Source: Lachnospiraceae bacterium (GTDB lineage: Bacteria; Bacillota; Clostridia; Lachnospirales; Lachnospiraceae). From it: a stretch of 64,000 nucleotides of DNA. The position numbers were made by a program, and so were the translations under genes. This document shows positions 34,116 to 42,289 of this stretch, piece after piece. Under the pieces are notes generated by a model, which did no database searches, was not told where the DNA came from, and saw nothing but the letters and a program-made list of their open reading frames with translations. The number at the start of each line of letters is the position of its first letter. Positions within the stretch are counted from its first letter, which is position 1. The stretch is from the NCBI GenBank assembly GCA_017427415.1, contig JAFRSU010000076.1, positions 143,867-207,866 on the forward strand, in the 5' to 3' direction.

Positions 34116-35714
34116 ATGACAATGAACGGCTTTTTCCGTCTGATGATAAAAGCAGACGGAACCTATCTTATAGTATACCCCCCTACAGATGGAGGACAGC
34201 CTTGTCAGCCTTCTGAGGTACTTCAGTATCTGGATACATATCAGATACCGTACGATAAGATAGCCATATATAATCTGATGAGGACCTTTAACGAGAAGAA
34301 GGAGCTTAAGATCACTTCTTCCAATGTTTCAAGACTTGATGAGACCATGGTTACCGAGTTTACGGAAAACTTTTTGTCGGTTACCGGAAGGTTCTATCCG
34401 GAAGTTGAAGGCGGAAAGAAGCTTGAAAAAAGCGATATTATCTGGCTTCTTAATAACAGGGGAGTAAAGTTCGGTATAAAGGAAGATGTGATCGAAGATT
34501 TCCTTGAACACAGGATGTACTGTACCACTTATACACTTGCTGAGGCTTTGGCTCCCGTAGAGGGGTCTGACGCGGAGATTACATATAACTTTAATACCGA
34601 TCTTTCAAAAAAGCCCAAGATGAACGAGGACGGTTCGGTTGATTTCCATCAGCTTGACAACTTAAGCAAGGTCACCGCCGATCAGATACTTGCAACATTA
34701 AAGCCGGCGGTATACGGAAAACCAGGTACGGATGTATTGGGGCGGCAGATAGCCCCCAAAAAGGTTAACGTTTTGTTCTTAAAGCAGACGAAAAACACAA
34801 GGCTTTCCGATGACGGACTAAAGCTGTACTGCAATATCAACGGTCATGCCGTACTTGCCGACAAACAGGTGTTTGTTTCGGATACTTATGAAATTCCCGG
34901 AAATGTGGATGTGGCTACAGGAGATATCGAATATACCGGCAATGTAAAGATAACCGGCAATGTCAATTCGGGCTATAAGGTGCATGCCGAAGGTGATGTC
35001 ATTGTTGACGGCATAGTTGAGGGCGCCGAGATAACTGCAGGCGGCCAGATAGTATTAAAGCGCGGCATACAGGGCATGAACAAGGGTGTTTTAAGAGCCG
35101 GCGGCAATATTGTAGCCAAATTCATAGAGAGTGCCGAGGTGGTTGCAGGAGGCTTTATCCAGACGGAATCGATCATGCACAGCAAGGTTCAGTCCGGTGC
35201 GGAGATCATAGTCAAGGGTAAAAAAGGCTTTATCACAGGCGGGATCATCAAGGCTTCCAAGTTCGTAGAAGCAAAGACCATGGGATCCGTTATGGGGACA
35301 CAGACCATCATTGAGGTAGGCGAGAACATGGTACTCATTGAAGAGGAAAGAACCCTGCTCGCCGAAAAAAAGGTAATTAAGGAAAACCTCGAAAAGTCTG
35401 AAAAGGTTATCTTTTATCTTTCAAAGAAGATAAAGGACCGTGAACAGCTGCCTCCGGAAAGGATAATGCAGTTCCAGCAGCTCTCCGTAAGCATCAGCGA
35501 GTATAAAAAACGCCTGGCTGAGATAGAGGAGAGGCTGACGGAGATCGAGGCTATGCTCAATACCGCGTCAAAGGGATACATCAACGTGGATGATGTAATA
35601 TATCCCGGATGTAAGGTTACGGTTGCGAATGTTACTACTTATATAAAAACGGAAACAAAGCATTGCTGTCTTGTAAGAGACGGAGCGGATGTCAGAGTGA
35701 CTGCTTATAAGTAA
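34116..35714 (+). CDS. FapA/DUF342 family polymer-forming-like protein
   Basis: A 532-residue protein of the FapA (DUF342) family. The N-terminal flanking domain is followed by a right-handed beta-helix region (about 260-400) with repeated GNV/GDV/GGxI turns such as YTGNVKITGNVNSGYKV and AEGDVIVDGIVEGAEI. A coiled coil (about 415-480) and a small C-terminal domain end it. FapA-type genes often sit in fla/che clusters next to fliA; the function is uncertain. The start is ATG 34116, with an in-frame GTG at 34107. Confidence 0.85.
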   Translation: MTMNGFFRLMIKADGTYLIVYPPTDGGQPCQPSEVLQYLDTYQIPYDKIAIYNLMRTFNEKKELKITSSNVSRLDETMVTEFTENFLSVTGRFYPEVEGGKKLEKSDIIWLLNNRGVKFGIKEDVIEDFLEHRMYCTTYTLAEALAPVEGSDAEITYNFNTDLSKKPKMNEDGSVDFHQLDNLSKVTADQILATLKPAVYGKPGTDVLGRQIAPKKVNVLFLKQTKNTRLSDDGLKLYCNINGHAVLADKQVFVSDTYEIPGNVDVATGDIEYTGNVKITGNVNSGYKVHAEGDVIVDGIVEGAEITAGGQIVLKRGIQGMNKGVLRAGGNIVAKFIESAEVVAGGFIQTESIMHSKVQSGAEIIVKGKKGFITGGIIKASKFVEAKTMGSVMGTQTIIEVGENMVLIEEERTLLAEKKVIKENLEKSEKVIFYLSKKIKDREQLPPERIMQFQQLSVSISEYKKRLAEIEERLTEIEAMLNTASKGYINVDDVIYPGCKVTVANVTTYIKTETKHCCLVRDGADVRVTAYK

Positions 35715-35773
35715 TTTATTTTGGGACTTGTTTTTTCAGGCACAAAAGTATACACTTGCAAAGGGGGGATTTC

Positions 35774-36091
35774 ATGATAACACCTATTGAAATGTATTCT
35801 ATGGTACCAAAATCCCAGGAAGCCTCGATGCTTCACAGTGCTCAGAATGCCAAACATACCGCACAGCATGAGAGCGGCATGCAGGAAATAGCACGCGAGG
35901 TCAGGCAGAATACCCAGCAGATAGTGCACACTACCTCGGCGGAGAATCCCGATTACAGGTATGACGCCAAGGAAAAGGGTAACGGAAGCTACTCTTCGGG
36001 AGAGAAAAAAAAGAACAAGAAGGAAAATGGATCGGAGCAGGACCGTGAGAAAAAAGAAGAGAACCACGGCGGCTTTGATATAAGGATTTGA
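35774..36091 (+). CDS. Small charged flagellar-operon protein, unknown function
   Basis: A 105-residue hydrophilic protein. The start ATG at 35774 follows GGGGGG. The first half (ITPIEMYSMVPKSQEASML, then AQNAKHTAQHESGMQEIA) looks conserved in style; the last 45 residues are Lys/Glu/Gly-rich and probably disordered. It sits between the FapA-like gene and the SwrB-like gene, five bases from the latter. I do not assign a function. Confidence 0.7.
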   Translation: MITPIEMYSMVPKSQEASMLHSAQNAKHTAQHESGMQEIAREVRQNTQQIVHTTSAENPDYRYDAKEKGNGSYSSGEKKKNKKENGSEQDREKKEENHGGFDIRI

Positions 36092-36095
36092 GATT

Positions 36096-36938
36096 ATGGG
36101 CGGATTAGAGATTGCTTTATTGATTTTTGCTGTTGTTTTGATCGTAGTCAGTTTTTTTCTGGTGGACAAAAAGGAGCCGGCTCCTTCTACTGTCCCGGTA
36201 CCGGATATGAAGCAGCTTAATGTGATAAGCGAGCGGGCCATCAAGGACATGAATACCAGTGCCAATAAGCTTATAGAAGGTACACAGGATCAGCTTGAAG
36301 CCATATCAAATGACAAGATCATGGCAGTGAATGAGTACTCGGATCAGGTTCTTGCAAAAATCGATACCAATCATAAGGAAACGGTATTTTTATACCAGAT
36401 GCTCCAGGATAAGGAGAAGGAATTAAAGGAAACAGCGCAGAGGATGGAGGAACTCCGTATCAGCTGTGAGAAATTTTTGCATGAAAATCCCGAAGTTCCG
36501 GATGCGGCAAAGAATACAAAGAGCACCAAGAGTACTCCCGCAAAAGCTGCCAAAAAGGAATATTTTGCAGCTCTCGATGAGCTTTCATCGGCAAATACCC
36601 CGGCACCGGCAACCGGCGACTGCGGGGATCGTCCTGCACGAAAGCTTGATATAGGTATGGAAGACTTCAGCTTCGATGATGATACATCGGCTCCTGAATC
36701 CGAGCCCGAGACCAAGGGATCAAAGAAAATGAAGTCAAAGGACAGGGCTAAGCAGAGACTTGCAACCGTATCGACTGACGTAAAGCAGAATATGGTGCAG
36801 AATGCTCCGGAAAAATCCGAAAAAACCAATGAAGTGATAGCTCTTTATAAAAAGAAGAAATCAGTTATGGAAATTTCTAAACTGCTCAATATGGGACAGG
36901 GTGAAGTAAAACTGATCATTGAATTATATTGTAAATAG
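36096..36938 (+). CDS. SwrB-like flagellar protein (DUF6115-type)
   Basis: A 280-residue protein with an N-terminal membrane helix (about 4-23), a coiled coil (about 45-125), a variable acidic middle, and a C-terminal helix-turn-helix-like end (NEVIALYKKKKSVMEISKLL, then NMGQGEVKLIIELYCK). SwrB of Bacillus, an activator of flagellar export, has the same layout and the same position between sigD (fliA) and rpsB. Homology is inferred from layout and position, since overall sequence is variable. Confidence 0.75.
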   Translation: MGGLEIALLIFAVVLIVVSFFLVDKKEPAPSTVPVPDMKQLNVISERAIKDMNTSANKLIEGTQDQLEAISNDKIMAVNEYSDQVLAKIDTNHKETVFLYQMLQDKEKELKETAQRMEELRISCEKFLHENPEVPDAAKNTKSTKSTPAKAAKKEYFAALDELSSANTPAPATGDCGDRPARKLDIGMEDFSFDDDTSAPESEPETKGSKKMKSKDRAKQRLATVSTDVKQNMVQNAPEKSEKTNEVIALYKKKKSVMEISKLLNMGQGEVKLIIELYCK

Positions 36939-36953
36939 TCCCGGAGGCAGCAG

Positions 36954-37856
36954 ATGAAACTTAAGTATTATATGAGAGGCGTCGGATGCGGAATCCTTTT
37001 TACCTTGTTTATTTTTGTGGTGATAATCATTCCGAATCTGAAGCTTAAGGATAAGATAGAAGAAAATACCGATAATAAAACACAGACGGTGGATGAGAGT
37101 GATATAGGAAAGCTTACGGGGCAGACCGGAACGGAAGTGACACCGGATCCCAAGTCGGGTACGGAGCCGTCTCCTGCTAAAGATGCGGATAAGACTCCTA
37201 CGGAGCAACCTACCGAGATCCCTACGGAGAAGCCGACAGAGAAGCCTACGGCCACTCCTACGGCGACACCTGAGCCTACGGATGAGGTAACTCCTGCACC
37301 TACAGAAGAGGCCACACCTACACCTACAGAGGAAGCAACTCCTACACCCATGGAAGAGGCCACACCTACACCTACAGAGGAAGCAACACCTACTCCTACG
37401 GCGACACCTATACCTACACCTACCGCAACACCGGAGCCTACACCGACTCCTACAGCGGTACCGACACCCACACCTACACCTAAGCCGACCGCGAGTCCGA
37501 CACCGGTACCTACGGCCACACCTGTACCTACGGCTACTCCCACACCGACAGAAAAGCCGTCGCCTACAGCTACCCCTGTACCGACAAAGACTCCTACAGC
37601 TACACCTGAACCTACAAAGAAACTCGATAAGGAAAAGGATAAGACGGTAAGCGTTACGGTAGCAAAGGGTACTACATCCGAGCAGTTTGCACAGGCTATA
37701 GAAAAGGCCGGACTTGTAGATAACTGGAATGATTTCAACAAGTATCTTATAAGCAGCGGATATGCATACCAGCTGCAGTACGGGACATTCAAGTTAAAGA
37801 AGGGCATGAGCTATAAGGAGATAGCGGCAGCCTGCAGCGTATGGCCCGGGAACTGA
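36954..37856 (+). CDS. Membrane protein with Thr/Pro repeats and MltG-like terminal domain
   Basis: A 300-residue protein: one membrane helix (about 13-29), a low-complexity extracellular spacer rich in Thr-Pro pairs (about 60-225), and a C-terminal domain (about 230-298) that resembles the small N-terminal domain of MltG/YceG. Matching features are VSVTVAKGTTSEQFAQAIEKA, the F-N-K-Y-L helix, and YGTFKLKKGMSYKEIAAAC. The lytic transglycosylase catalytic domain itself is absent. The spacer would let the end domain reach into or past the wall. Role unknown. Confidence 0.75.
   Translation: MKLKYYMRGVGCGILFTLFIFVVIIIPNLKLKDKIEENTDNKTQTVDESDIGKLTGQTGTEVTPDPKSGTEPSPAKDADKTPTEQPTEIPTEKPTEKPTATPTATPEPTDEVTPAPTEEATPTPTEEATPTPMEEATPTPTEEATPTPTATPIPTPTATPEPTPTPTAVPTPTPTPKPTASPTPVPTATPVPTATPTPTEKPSPTATPVPTKTPTATPEPTKKLDKEKDKTVSVTVAKGTTSEQFAQAIEKAGLVDNWNDFNKYLISSGYAYQLQYGTFKLKKGMSYKEIAAACSVWPGN
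37293..37388 (+). repeat. Four tandem 24-bp repeats in the Thr/Pro region
   Basis: Four consecutive 24-base units encode PAPTEEAT, PTPTEEAT, PTPMEEAT and PTPTEEAT. They differ at a few synonymous and non-synonymous positions. Such in-frame repeats change number easily by slippage without shifting the frame. Confidence 0.85.
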
Positions 37857-37876
37857 AAAAAATTTTTAAAAATTTC

Positions 37877-37936
37877 TTGCATTATTAAAATATTTATGTT
37901 AGAATCGAAAAGGTCGTGCAATCTGCATGGCCTTTT
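37877..37936 (+). promoter_or_regulatory. rpsB promoter and adjoining hairpin
   Basis: TTGCAT (37877-37882), a 17-base spacer and TAGAAT (37900-37905) form a strong sigma-A promoter. AAAAGGTCGTGCA (37908-37920) pairs with TGCATGGCCTTTT (37924-37936), with two wobbles and a three-base loop, ending in TTTT. It can terminate transcription arriving from the flagellar operon while the promoter fires into rpsB; it also overlaps the predicted start of the rpsB transcript. The remaining leader to 38049 has minor palindromes but no recognised motif. Confidence 0.75.
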
Positions 37937-38049
37937 ACCAATTATTCATACGTCCGATGCACGGTGCAGCATATGCCGGATTGTTACAAACAGTCGCTTT
38001 AAGCTGTCGCAGAATGGGGCGCAAAATTAACCAAATGGAGGAAAAAAAC

Positions 38050-38799
38050 ATGAGTGTAATCTCAATGAAGCAGCTTTTGGAAGCAGGTGTTCATTTCGGA
38101 CATCAGACCAGACGCTGGAACCCTAAGATGGCAGAGTACATCTACACAGAAAGAAACGGTATCTACATTATCGACCTTCAGAAGTCAGTTGGCAAGGTTG
38201 ACGAAGCTTATTATGCGATCAAAGATATCGTAGCAAATGGCGGAAAGGTACTTTTCGTCGGAACAAAGAAGCAGGCTCAGGATGCTATCAAGTCTGAGGC
38301 AGAGCGTTGCGGTATGTATTATGTAAATGAGAGATGGCTCGGCGGTATGCTTACCAACTTTAAGACCATCAAGACCCGTATAGCAAGACTTAAGGCTATC
38401 GAGAAGATGTCTGAGGATGGCACATTTGATGTATTACCCAAGAAGGAAGTTATCCAGATCAAGAAGGAGTGGGAGAAGTTAGAGAAGAACCTTGCAGGTA
38501 TCAAGGAAATGCCCACTATTCCCGATTGTATCTTTGTTGTAGATCCCAAGAAGGAGAAGATCTGTGTTGATGAGGCACATACTCTTGGTATCCCGCTTGT
38601 AGGTATCGCTGATACCAACTGCGATCCCGAGGAACTTGATTATGTTATCCCCGGAAATGATGACGCTATCCGTGCAGTAAAGCTTATCGTTGCTAAGATG
38701 GCTGACGCTGTTATCGAGGCTAATCAGGGTGCTGACGCTGTTTCAAGCGATGCAGAGGCAGAGAGCGCAGAGGCAGATGCAGAGGAAGCTGAGGCTTAA
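38050..38799 (+). CDS. rpsB: 30S ribosomal protein S2
   Basis: S2 is a late-assembling small-subunit protein. From the ATG at 38050 (after ATGGAGG) it is 249 residues and begins [25 protein letters not shown]. The open frame extends upstream to 37927, but that extension lacks a ribosome binding site and covers the leader. The C-terminal tail is Ala/Glu-rich. Codons are biased (GGT, GCT, AAG), as in highly expressed genes. rpsB-tsf after fliA-swrB is the Bacillus order. Confidence 0.98.
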   Translation: MSVISMKQLLEAGVHFGHQTRRWNPKMAEYIYTERNGIYIIDLQKSVGKVDEAYYAIKDIVANGGKVLFVGTKKQAQDAIKSEAERCGMYYVNERWLGGMLTNFKTIKTRIARLKAIEKMSEDGTFDVLPKKEVIQIKKEWEKLEKNLAGIKEMPTIPDCIFVVDPKKEKICVDEAHTLGIPLVGIADTNCDPEELDYVIPGNDDAIRAVKLIVAKMADAVIEANQGADAVSSDAEAESAEADAEEAEA

Positions 38800-38828
38800 A
38801 GTTAATCACAGATCAGGAGGAAAAATAA

Positions 38829-39932
38829 ATGGCAGCTATTACAGCAGCAATGGTTAAGGAATTAAGAGAAATGACCGGTTCAGGCATGATGGATTGTAAG
38901 AAGGCTCTTACAGAGTGCGACGGTAATTTCGATGAGGCTATAGAGTATTTACGTAAGCGCGGACTTGCTCAGGCAGAGAAGAAGGCAAGCCGTATCGCTG
39001 CAGAAGGTGTATGTGACGTATTCATTACCGCTGATAACAAGACCGGTGCTATCGTAGAGGTTAACTCTGAGACTGACTTCGTTGCAAAGAACGAGAAGTT
39101 CAGAGCTTATGTTGAGCAGGTAGCTCAGCAGGCAGCTGAGACAAGCGCAGCAGATATTGATGCTTTCCTTGCAGAGACCTGGAAGTTTGACAGCTCTAAG
39201 ACTGTAGATGAGGCACGTGCCGCTCAGGTCGCAGTGATCGGTGAGAACCTTAAGGTTCGTCGTTTTGTAAAGTACACAACAAACGGATTCCTTGTTAAGT
39301 ACATCCATATGAACGGCAAGATCGCTATCCTTCTTGACGTAGATGCTCCTTACAACGATGCTACAGTTGAGTGTGCTAAGAACCTGGCTATGCAGATCGC
39401 AGCTATGAATCCTACTTATGTTAAGAAGGAAGAGATTTCAGCTGATACTCTTGCAAAAGAGAAAGAGATCGTAATCGACAGCTCACTTGCAGATCCTGCT
39501 TCACTTCCCAAGCCCATCCTTAACGCAGTTATCGAAGAGGCACTTTCTACCAACCAGTGGAGTGCTGAGGATAAGGCAGCTTATGAAGAGCAGAAGAGCA
39601 ATAAGTTCTGGTACAACTTCATTTCAGATGCAGGTATGCAGGTACTTAGAGACATCGCAGCATCACACAAGGCTGAGACAATTGAGAACAAGATCTTTGC
39701 AGGTCTTGTTGAAGGACGTTTCTCAAAGCGGTTGAAGGAAATCTGCCTTGTTGACCAGCTTTATGTAAAGGCTGAGGATAAGGAAGATGTAGCTCAGTAC
39801 ATTGCAAAGGTAGCAAAAGAGAACGGCTGCACATTCAATGTTAACAGATTCGTTCGTTTTGAGACCGGTGAAGGCCTTGAGAAGAGAAACGAGGACTTCG
39901 CAGCAGAAGTAGCTAAACAGATGGGACAGTAA
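38829..39932 (+). CDS. tsf: Elongation factor Ts with an internal insertion
   Basis: EF-Ts exchanges GDP for GTP on EF-Tu. The N-terminal UBA-like domain with VKELREMTGSGMMDCKKAL and the core motif NSETDFVAKNEKF are clear, and the C-terminal LKEICLVDQLYVK is in place. The protein is 367 residues, against roughly 290-310 in common Firmicutes forms. The extra length is mostly between about residues 218 and 295 (from LADPASLPKP through KFWYNFISD), upstream of the EGRFSKRLKEICL block. Codon use marks high expression. Confidence 0.96.
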   Translation: MAAITAAMVKELREMTGSGMMDCKKALTECDGNFDEAIEYLRKRGLAQAEKKASRIAAEGVCDVFITADNKTGAIVEVNSETDFVAKNEKFRAYVEQVAQQAAETSAADIDAFLAETWKFDSSKTVDEARAAQVAVIGENLKVRRFVKYTTNGFLVKYIHMNGKIAILLDVDAPYNDATVECAKNLAMQIAAMNPTYVKKEEISADTLAKEKEIVIDSSLADPASLPKPILNAVIEEALSTNQWSAEDKAAYEEQKSNKFWYNFISDAGMQVLRDIAASHKAETIENKIFAGLVEGRFSKRLKEICLVDQLYVKAEDKEDVAQYIAKVAKENGCTFNVNRFVRFETGEGLEKRNEDFAAEVAKQMGQ

Positions 39933-40111
39933 GACTATCCGCAGAAAAAATAATAAACCCGATTGGCAAGCTTGCTTGCACAATCGGGTTTTTATTTTTT
40001 TCTGTGGAGGCTGGATAGAACGCACGAGTAAACAAAAGCCGCGATAGCGGCGACCTACGGCGAAGCCGAAGGGTTTATGAGTGGGTTCTATCCCAGCCGG
40101 CGGATAGTCTT
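39931..40111 (+). repeat. Structured repeat family 1, copy 2 (after tsf)
   Basis: A perfect 12-bp outer inverted repeat pairs 39931-39942 with 40100-40111 and begins in the tsf stop codon. Inside: a long terminator-like hairpin (core 39955-39991, AAACCCGATTG/CAATCGGGTTT around GCAAGC-TT-GCTTGC, extended by A-rich and T-rich arms to 40005); GGAGG; a stem 40009-40021 with 40085-40098; CACGAGTAAAC paired with GTTTATGAGTG (tandem G-A pairs); and hairpins GCCGC-GATA-GCGGC and CGGC-GAA-GCCG. It is the likely tsf terminator. Confidence 0.87.
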
Positions 40112-40151
40112 ACTGTCCAGGTAAGAGCAGAACGCACGACCTGTTACGGCA

Positions 40152-40308
40152 CTATTCGCCGGCCGGGCAAGATACACTCTTTATCAATGCCCTTTTGGGC
40201 GTTGATCTGTTTATTCGTGTGTCTTGTCCAGCCTCCACCGGATACAATAGAAAAACGGCTTTGCAAGCGAGCTTGCAAGCCGTTTTTATTATTGTATCCG
40301 GCGAATAG
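40152..40308 (-). repeat. Structured repeat family 1, copy 3 (after the chemoreceptor gene)
   Basis: Read on the - strand this is a third copy, starting eight bases after the chemoreceptor stop. The outer 11-bp repeat pairs 40298-40308 with 40152-40162 (CTATTCGCCGG). Then come a terminator hairpin with long arms (about 40233-40300), GTGGAGGCTGG, a stem GGACAAGACACAC/GTGTATCTTGCCC (about 40171-40230), the motif CACGAATAAAC opposite GAGTG, and a single capping hairpin ATCAACGCCC-AAAA-GGGCATTGAT (about 40182-40207). It faces copy 2 across a 40-base gap. Confidence 0.85.
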
Positions 40309-40316
40309 CGCCTTTC

Positions 40317-41987
40317 TTACATCTTAAAATAAGATGCTGCTTCTTTTAAGGTTTCCGACAGCTCGTTTAAGTGCTCTGTGTCATTACTGATAGTAATGAC
40401 GTTCTTTGATATCTGGGTTACGGATGAGGTTACTTCTTCGTTGGTTGCCGCTGTCTGTTCGGATATAGCCGAAAGGTCTGTTACGGCATTGGTGATAACT
40501 TCCTTGATATCATTAAGCTCGTCGGTTATGGCTGATACGGAATCAATCTCTTTAACTGAGGTCTTGATCTCGGTGTCAAGTACATCAAACTTGTCACGTG
40601 TGATGCCGAGCAGTCTCTGTTCTTCGGCGATGATCTTTTCTACCTCACGGGACTGTGCAACGCAGTCTTCGGACTGGGTGGATATCTCGGATACTATCTC
40701 GGTGATACGCATTGCGGAATCATTGCTCTGCTCAGCTAAGTGCTTGATCTCTTCTGCTACTACACCGAAGCCCCTTCCGCTTTCGCCTGCACGGGCAGCC
40801 TCAATGGAAGCATTAAGTGCCAAAAGGTTAGTCTGGTCAGCTATCTCGGTGATGAATCCTACCATTTCCTCAATCTTGCTTATGGAGTTATTGGTATCGG
40901 TGATCTTTTTGGAGATGATCTCAATGGCTTCAGCGGATTTTTTACTGCTCACGGTCATATTGTCGATACATCCGGCTGCTTCTTCATTGGCTGAAAGCAT
41001 ATTGTCCGAGCTTGCATTCAGATGTTCGGTATTTGCTACGATGTTTTCTATCATTGAACCCATGGAGATGATCTTGGTATTGATCTCCTGCACACTCTCT
41101 GCCATGGTCTCGGTAGCCTGTGAGAGGCTGTCCATGGATTTTGTGATATGTTCTGCACCGGCAGCCGACTGCCTTACAAGACCCGATGTGGATTCCATGG
41201 AGGATTTAAGCTCTCCTGCGGAGGCTCTGATCTTTGTCATTGATTCGCCTAAAGCAAATGAAAGCCGCTTTGCCGATTCTATCAGGGATATGGTCTCGTG
41301 GATGACGGACTTGGTCGTGATCTTTACCGGTTCACCGTTGGATATCTTCTTAATACTGTTGGCTACATTTTTGAGCGGCGTGGAAATCTTTCGGGACATG
41401 ATAATAGTGGCGATCAGGAAGAGCAATATCAATATACCCGATGTAAGGATCGTCCTGACGATCAGGGCCCGCCGCAGGTTTGCGATGTCATGGTCGGGTT
41501 TTCCTGCAAATGCCATACCGCAGATATTATCTTTGGGACCCAGCGGCATATAATATACATGGTATTTGATCCCGTTGATAACTACCTGATCGGAGTAATA
41601 GTCTTCACCTTTACTTACAGCGGCCCATACATCATCATCGGCAAATGTACCTTCGATCCTCTGACCGTTCTCATCTTTTATGGTGGTCATAAAACGCTGT
41701 TTGCCTTTGAAGATCGTAAAATCTATACCGGTGGCGGCCATCTTGTCCAGATAATCGGTGTCGTATTCCAAAAAACCGTCTACAAGGTCGTTATTGTTTA
41801 CAAGATCATAATCGTAATATTCTTTTAGCCCCGTTACAGCAAGTTTTAACTCGTCCTTAAGGTTTTCTACCGTGGATCTTACGGAAGAACTTATGCTTAT
41901 GGTGGACAGTGCGGAATTACCGATAAACAACGGTACGATAGCAAATAGGATAAGTAAACGCTTAAAGTTCAGTATATATCTTTTCAT
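40317..41987 (-). CDS. Methyl-accepting chemotaxis protein
   Basis: A transmembrane chemoreceptor of 556 residues from the ATG at 41987 (AAAGGAG upstream); an in-frame extension to 42038 has no ribosome binding site and overlaps the promoter. There is one N-terminal membrane helix, an extracellular single-Cache-like sensor (about 30-185), a second helix, a HAMP linker, and the signalling domain with the highly conserved tip [25 protein letters not shown] (shown in parts: [20 protein letters not shown]). It sits beside, and diverges from, the sugar importer genes, so its ligand may be related; that is inference. Confidence 0.95.
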   Translation of the reverse strand: MKRYILNFKRLLILFAIVPLFIGNSALSTISISSSVRSTVENLKDELKLAVTGLKEYYDYDLVNNNDLVDGFLEYDTDYLDKMAATGIDFTIFKGKQRFMTTIKDENGQRIEGTFADDDVWAAVSKGEDYYSDQVVINGIKYHVYYMPLGPKDNICGMAFAGKPDHDIANLRRALIVRTILTSGILILLFLIATIIMSRKISTPLKNVANSIKKISNGEPVKITTKSVIHETISLIESAKRLSFALGESMTKIRASAGELKSSMESTSGLVRQSAAGAEHITKSMDSLSQATETMAESVQEINTKIISMGSMIENIVANTEHLNASSDNMLSANEEAAGCIDNMTVSSKKSAEAIEIISKKITDTNNSISKIEEMVGFITEIADQTNLLALNASIEAARAGESGRGFGVVAEEIKHLAEQSNDSAMRITEIVSEISTQSEDCVAQSREVEKIIAEEQRLLGITRDKFDVLDTEIKTSVKEIDSVSAITDELNDIKEVITNAVTDLSAISEQTAATNEEVTSSVTQISKNVITISNDTEHLNELSETLKEAASYFKM

Positions 41988-42028
41988 GGCTCGAAGGCTC
42001 CTTTCGGTGTCCTTTCTTATTACAATAT

Positions 42029-42057
42029 ATAATATCAAAAGATGTTAAATAAATCAA
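42029..42057 (-). promoter_or_regulatory. Sigma-A promoter of the chemoreceptor gene
   Basis: On the - strand: TTGATT (42052-42057), a 17-base spacer and TATTAT (42029-42034), 41 bases from the start codon. It is a housekeeping-type promoter; no sigma-28 element was seen, which is unusual for a chemoreceptor. Confidence 0.75.
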
Positions 42058-42210
42058 GAAAAAGAGTGGCAAAAACAGCGTTAAATCCGAAAAAAAGAGT
42101 GAAAAAAAAGAATAATATTAAACATTATATATAATAGGAGACAAAAAATTAAGTATAAATTTATACAATGTGTCTAAAAAATGACAACAAAGTAAAAAAA
42201 GTGCTTACGA
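42058..42210. other. AT-rich divergent intergenic region
   Basis: This middle part of the 302-base gap between the chemoreceptor and the lipoprotein gene is very AT-rich, with A tracts and a short palindrome (ATTATATATAAT-like, about 42124-42135). No gene is visible. Confidence 0.5.
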
Positions 42211-42250
42211 AAGTAAATAATATACATTTACTTGAATACGTAGATATAAT
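42211..42250 (+). promoter_or_regulatory. Palindromic operator-like site and -10 box before the lipoprotein gene
   Basis: A perfect inverted repeat AAGTAAAT (42211-42218), seven bases, ATTTACTT (42226-42233) lies just upstream of TATAAT (42245-42250). No good -35 is present; the best (TACATT, 42223-42228) is inside the palindrome. This suggests an activator or repressor site for the lipoprotein and importer genes. Confidence 0.55.
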
Positions 42251-42289
42251 ATACTCGGTATTGTAGAAATTAAGAAAAGGCGGAATCAA

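Noticed and set aside
36968..37807. Val/Gly-repeat frame on the - strand
   Set aside because: It is the reverse complement of the Thr/Pro repeats; the repeat pattern itself keeps the frame open.
40378..41553. 391-codon + strand frame across the chemoreceptor gene
   Set aside because: It is a shadow of the conserved signalling domain on the - strand; low-complexity Ser/Val product.
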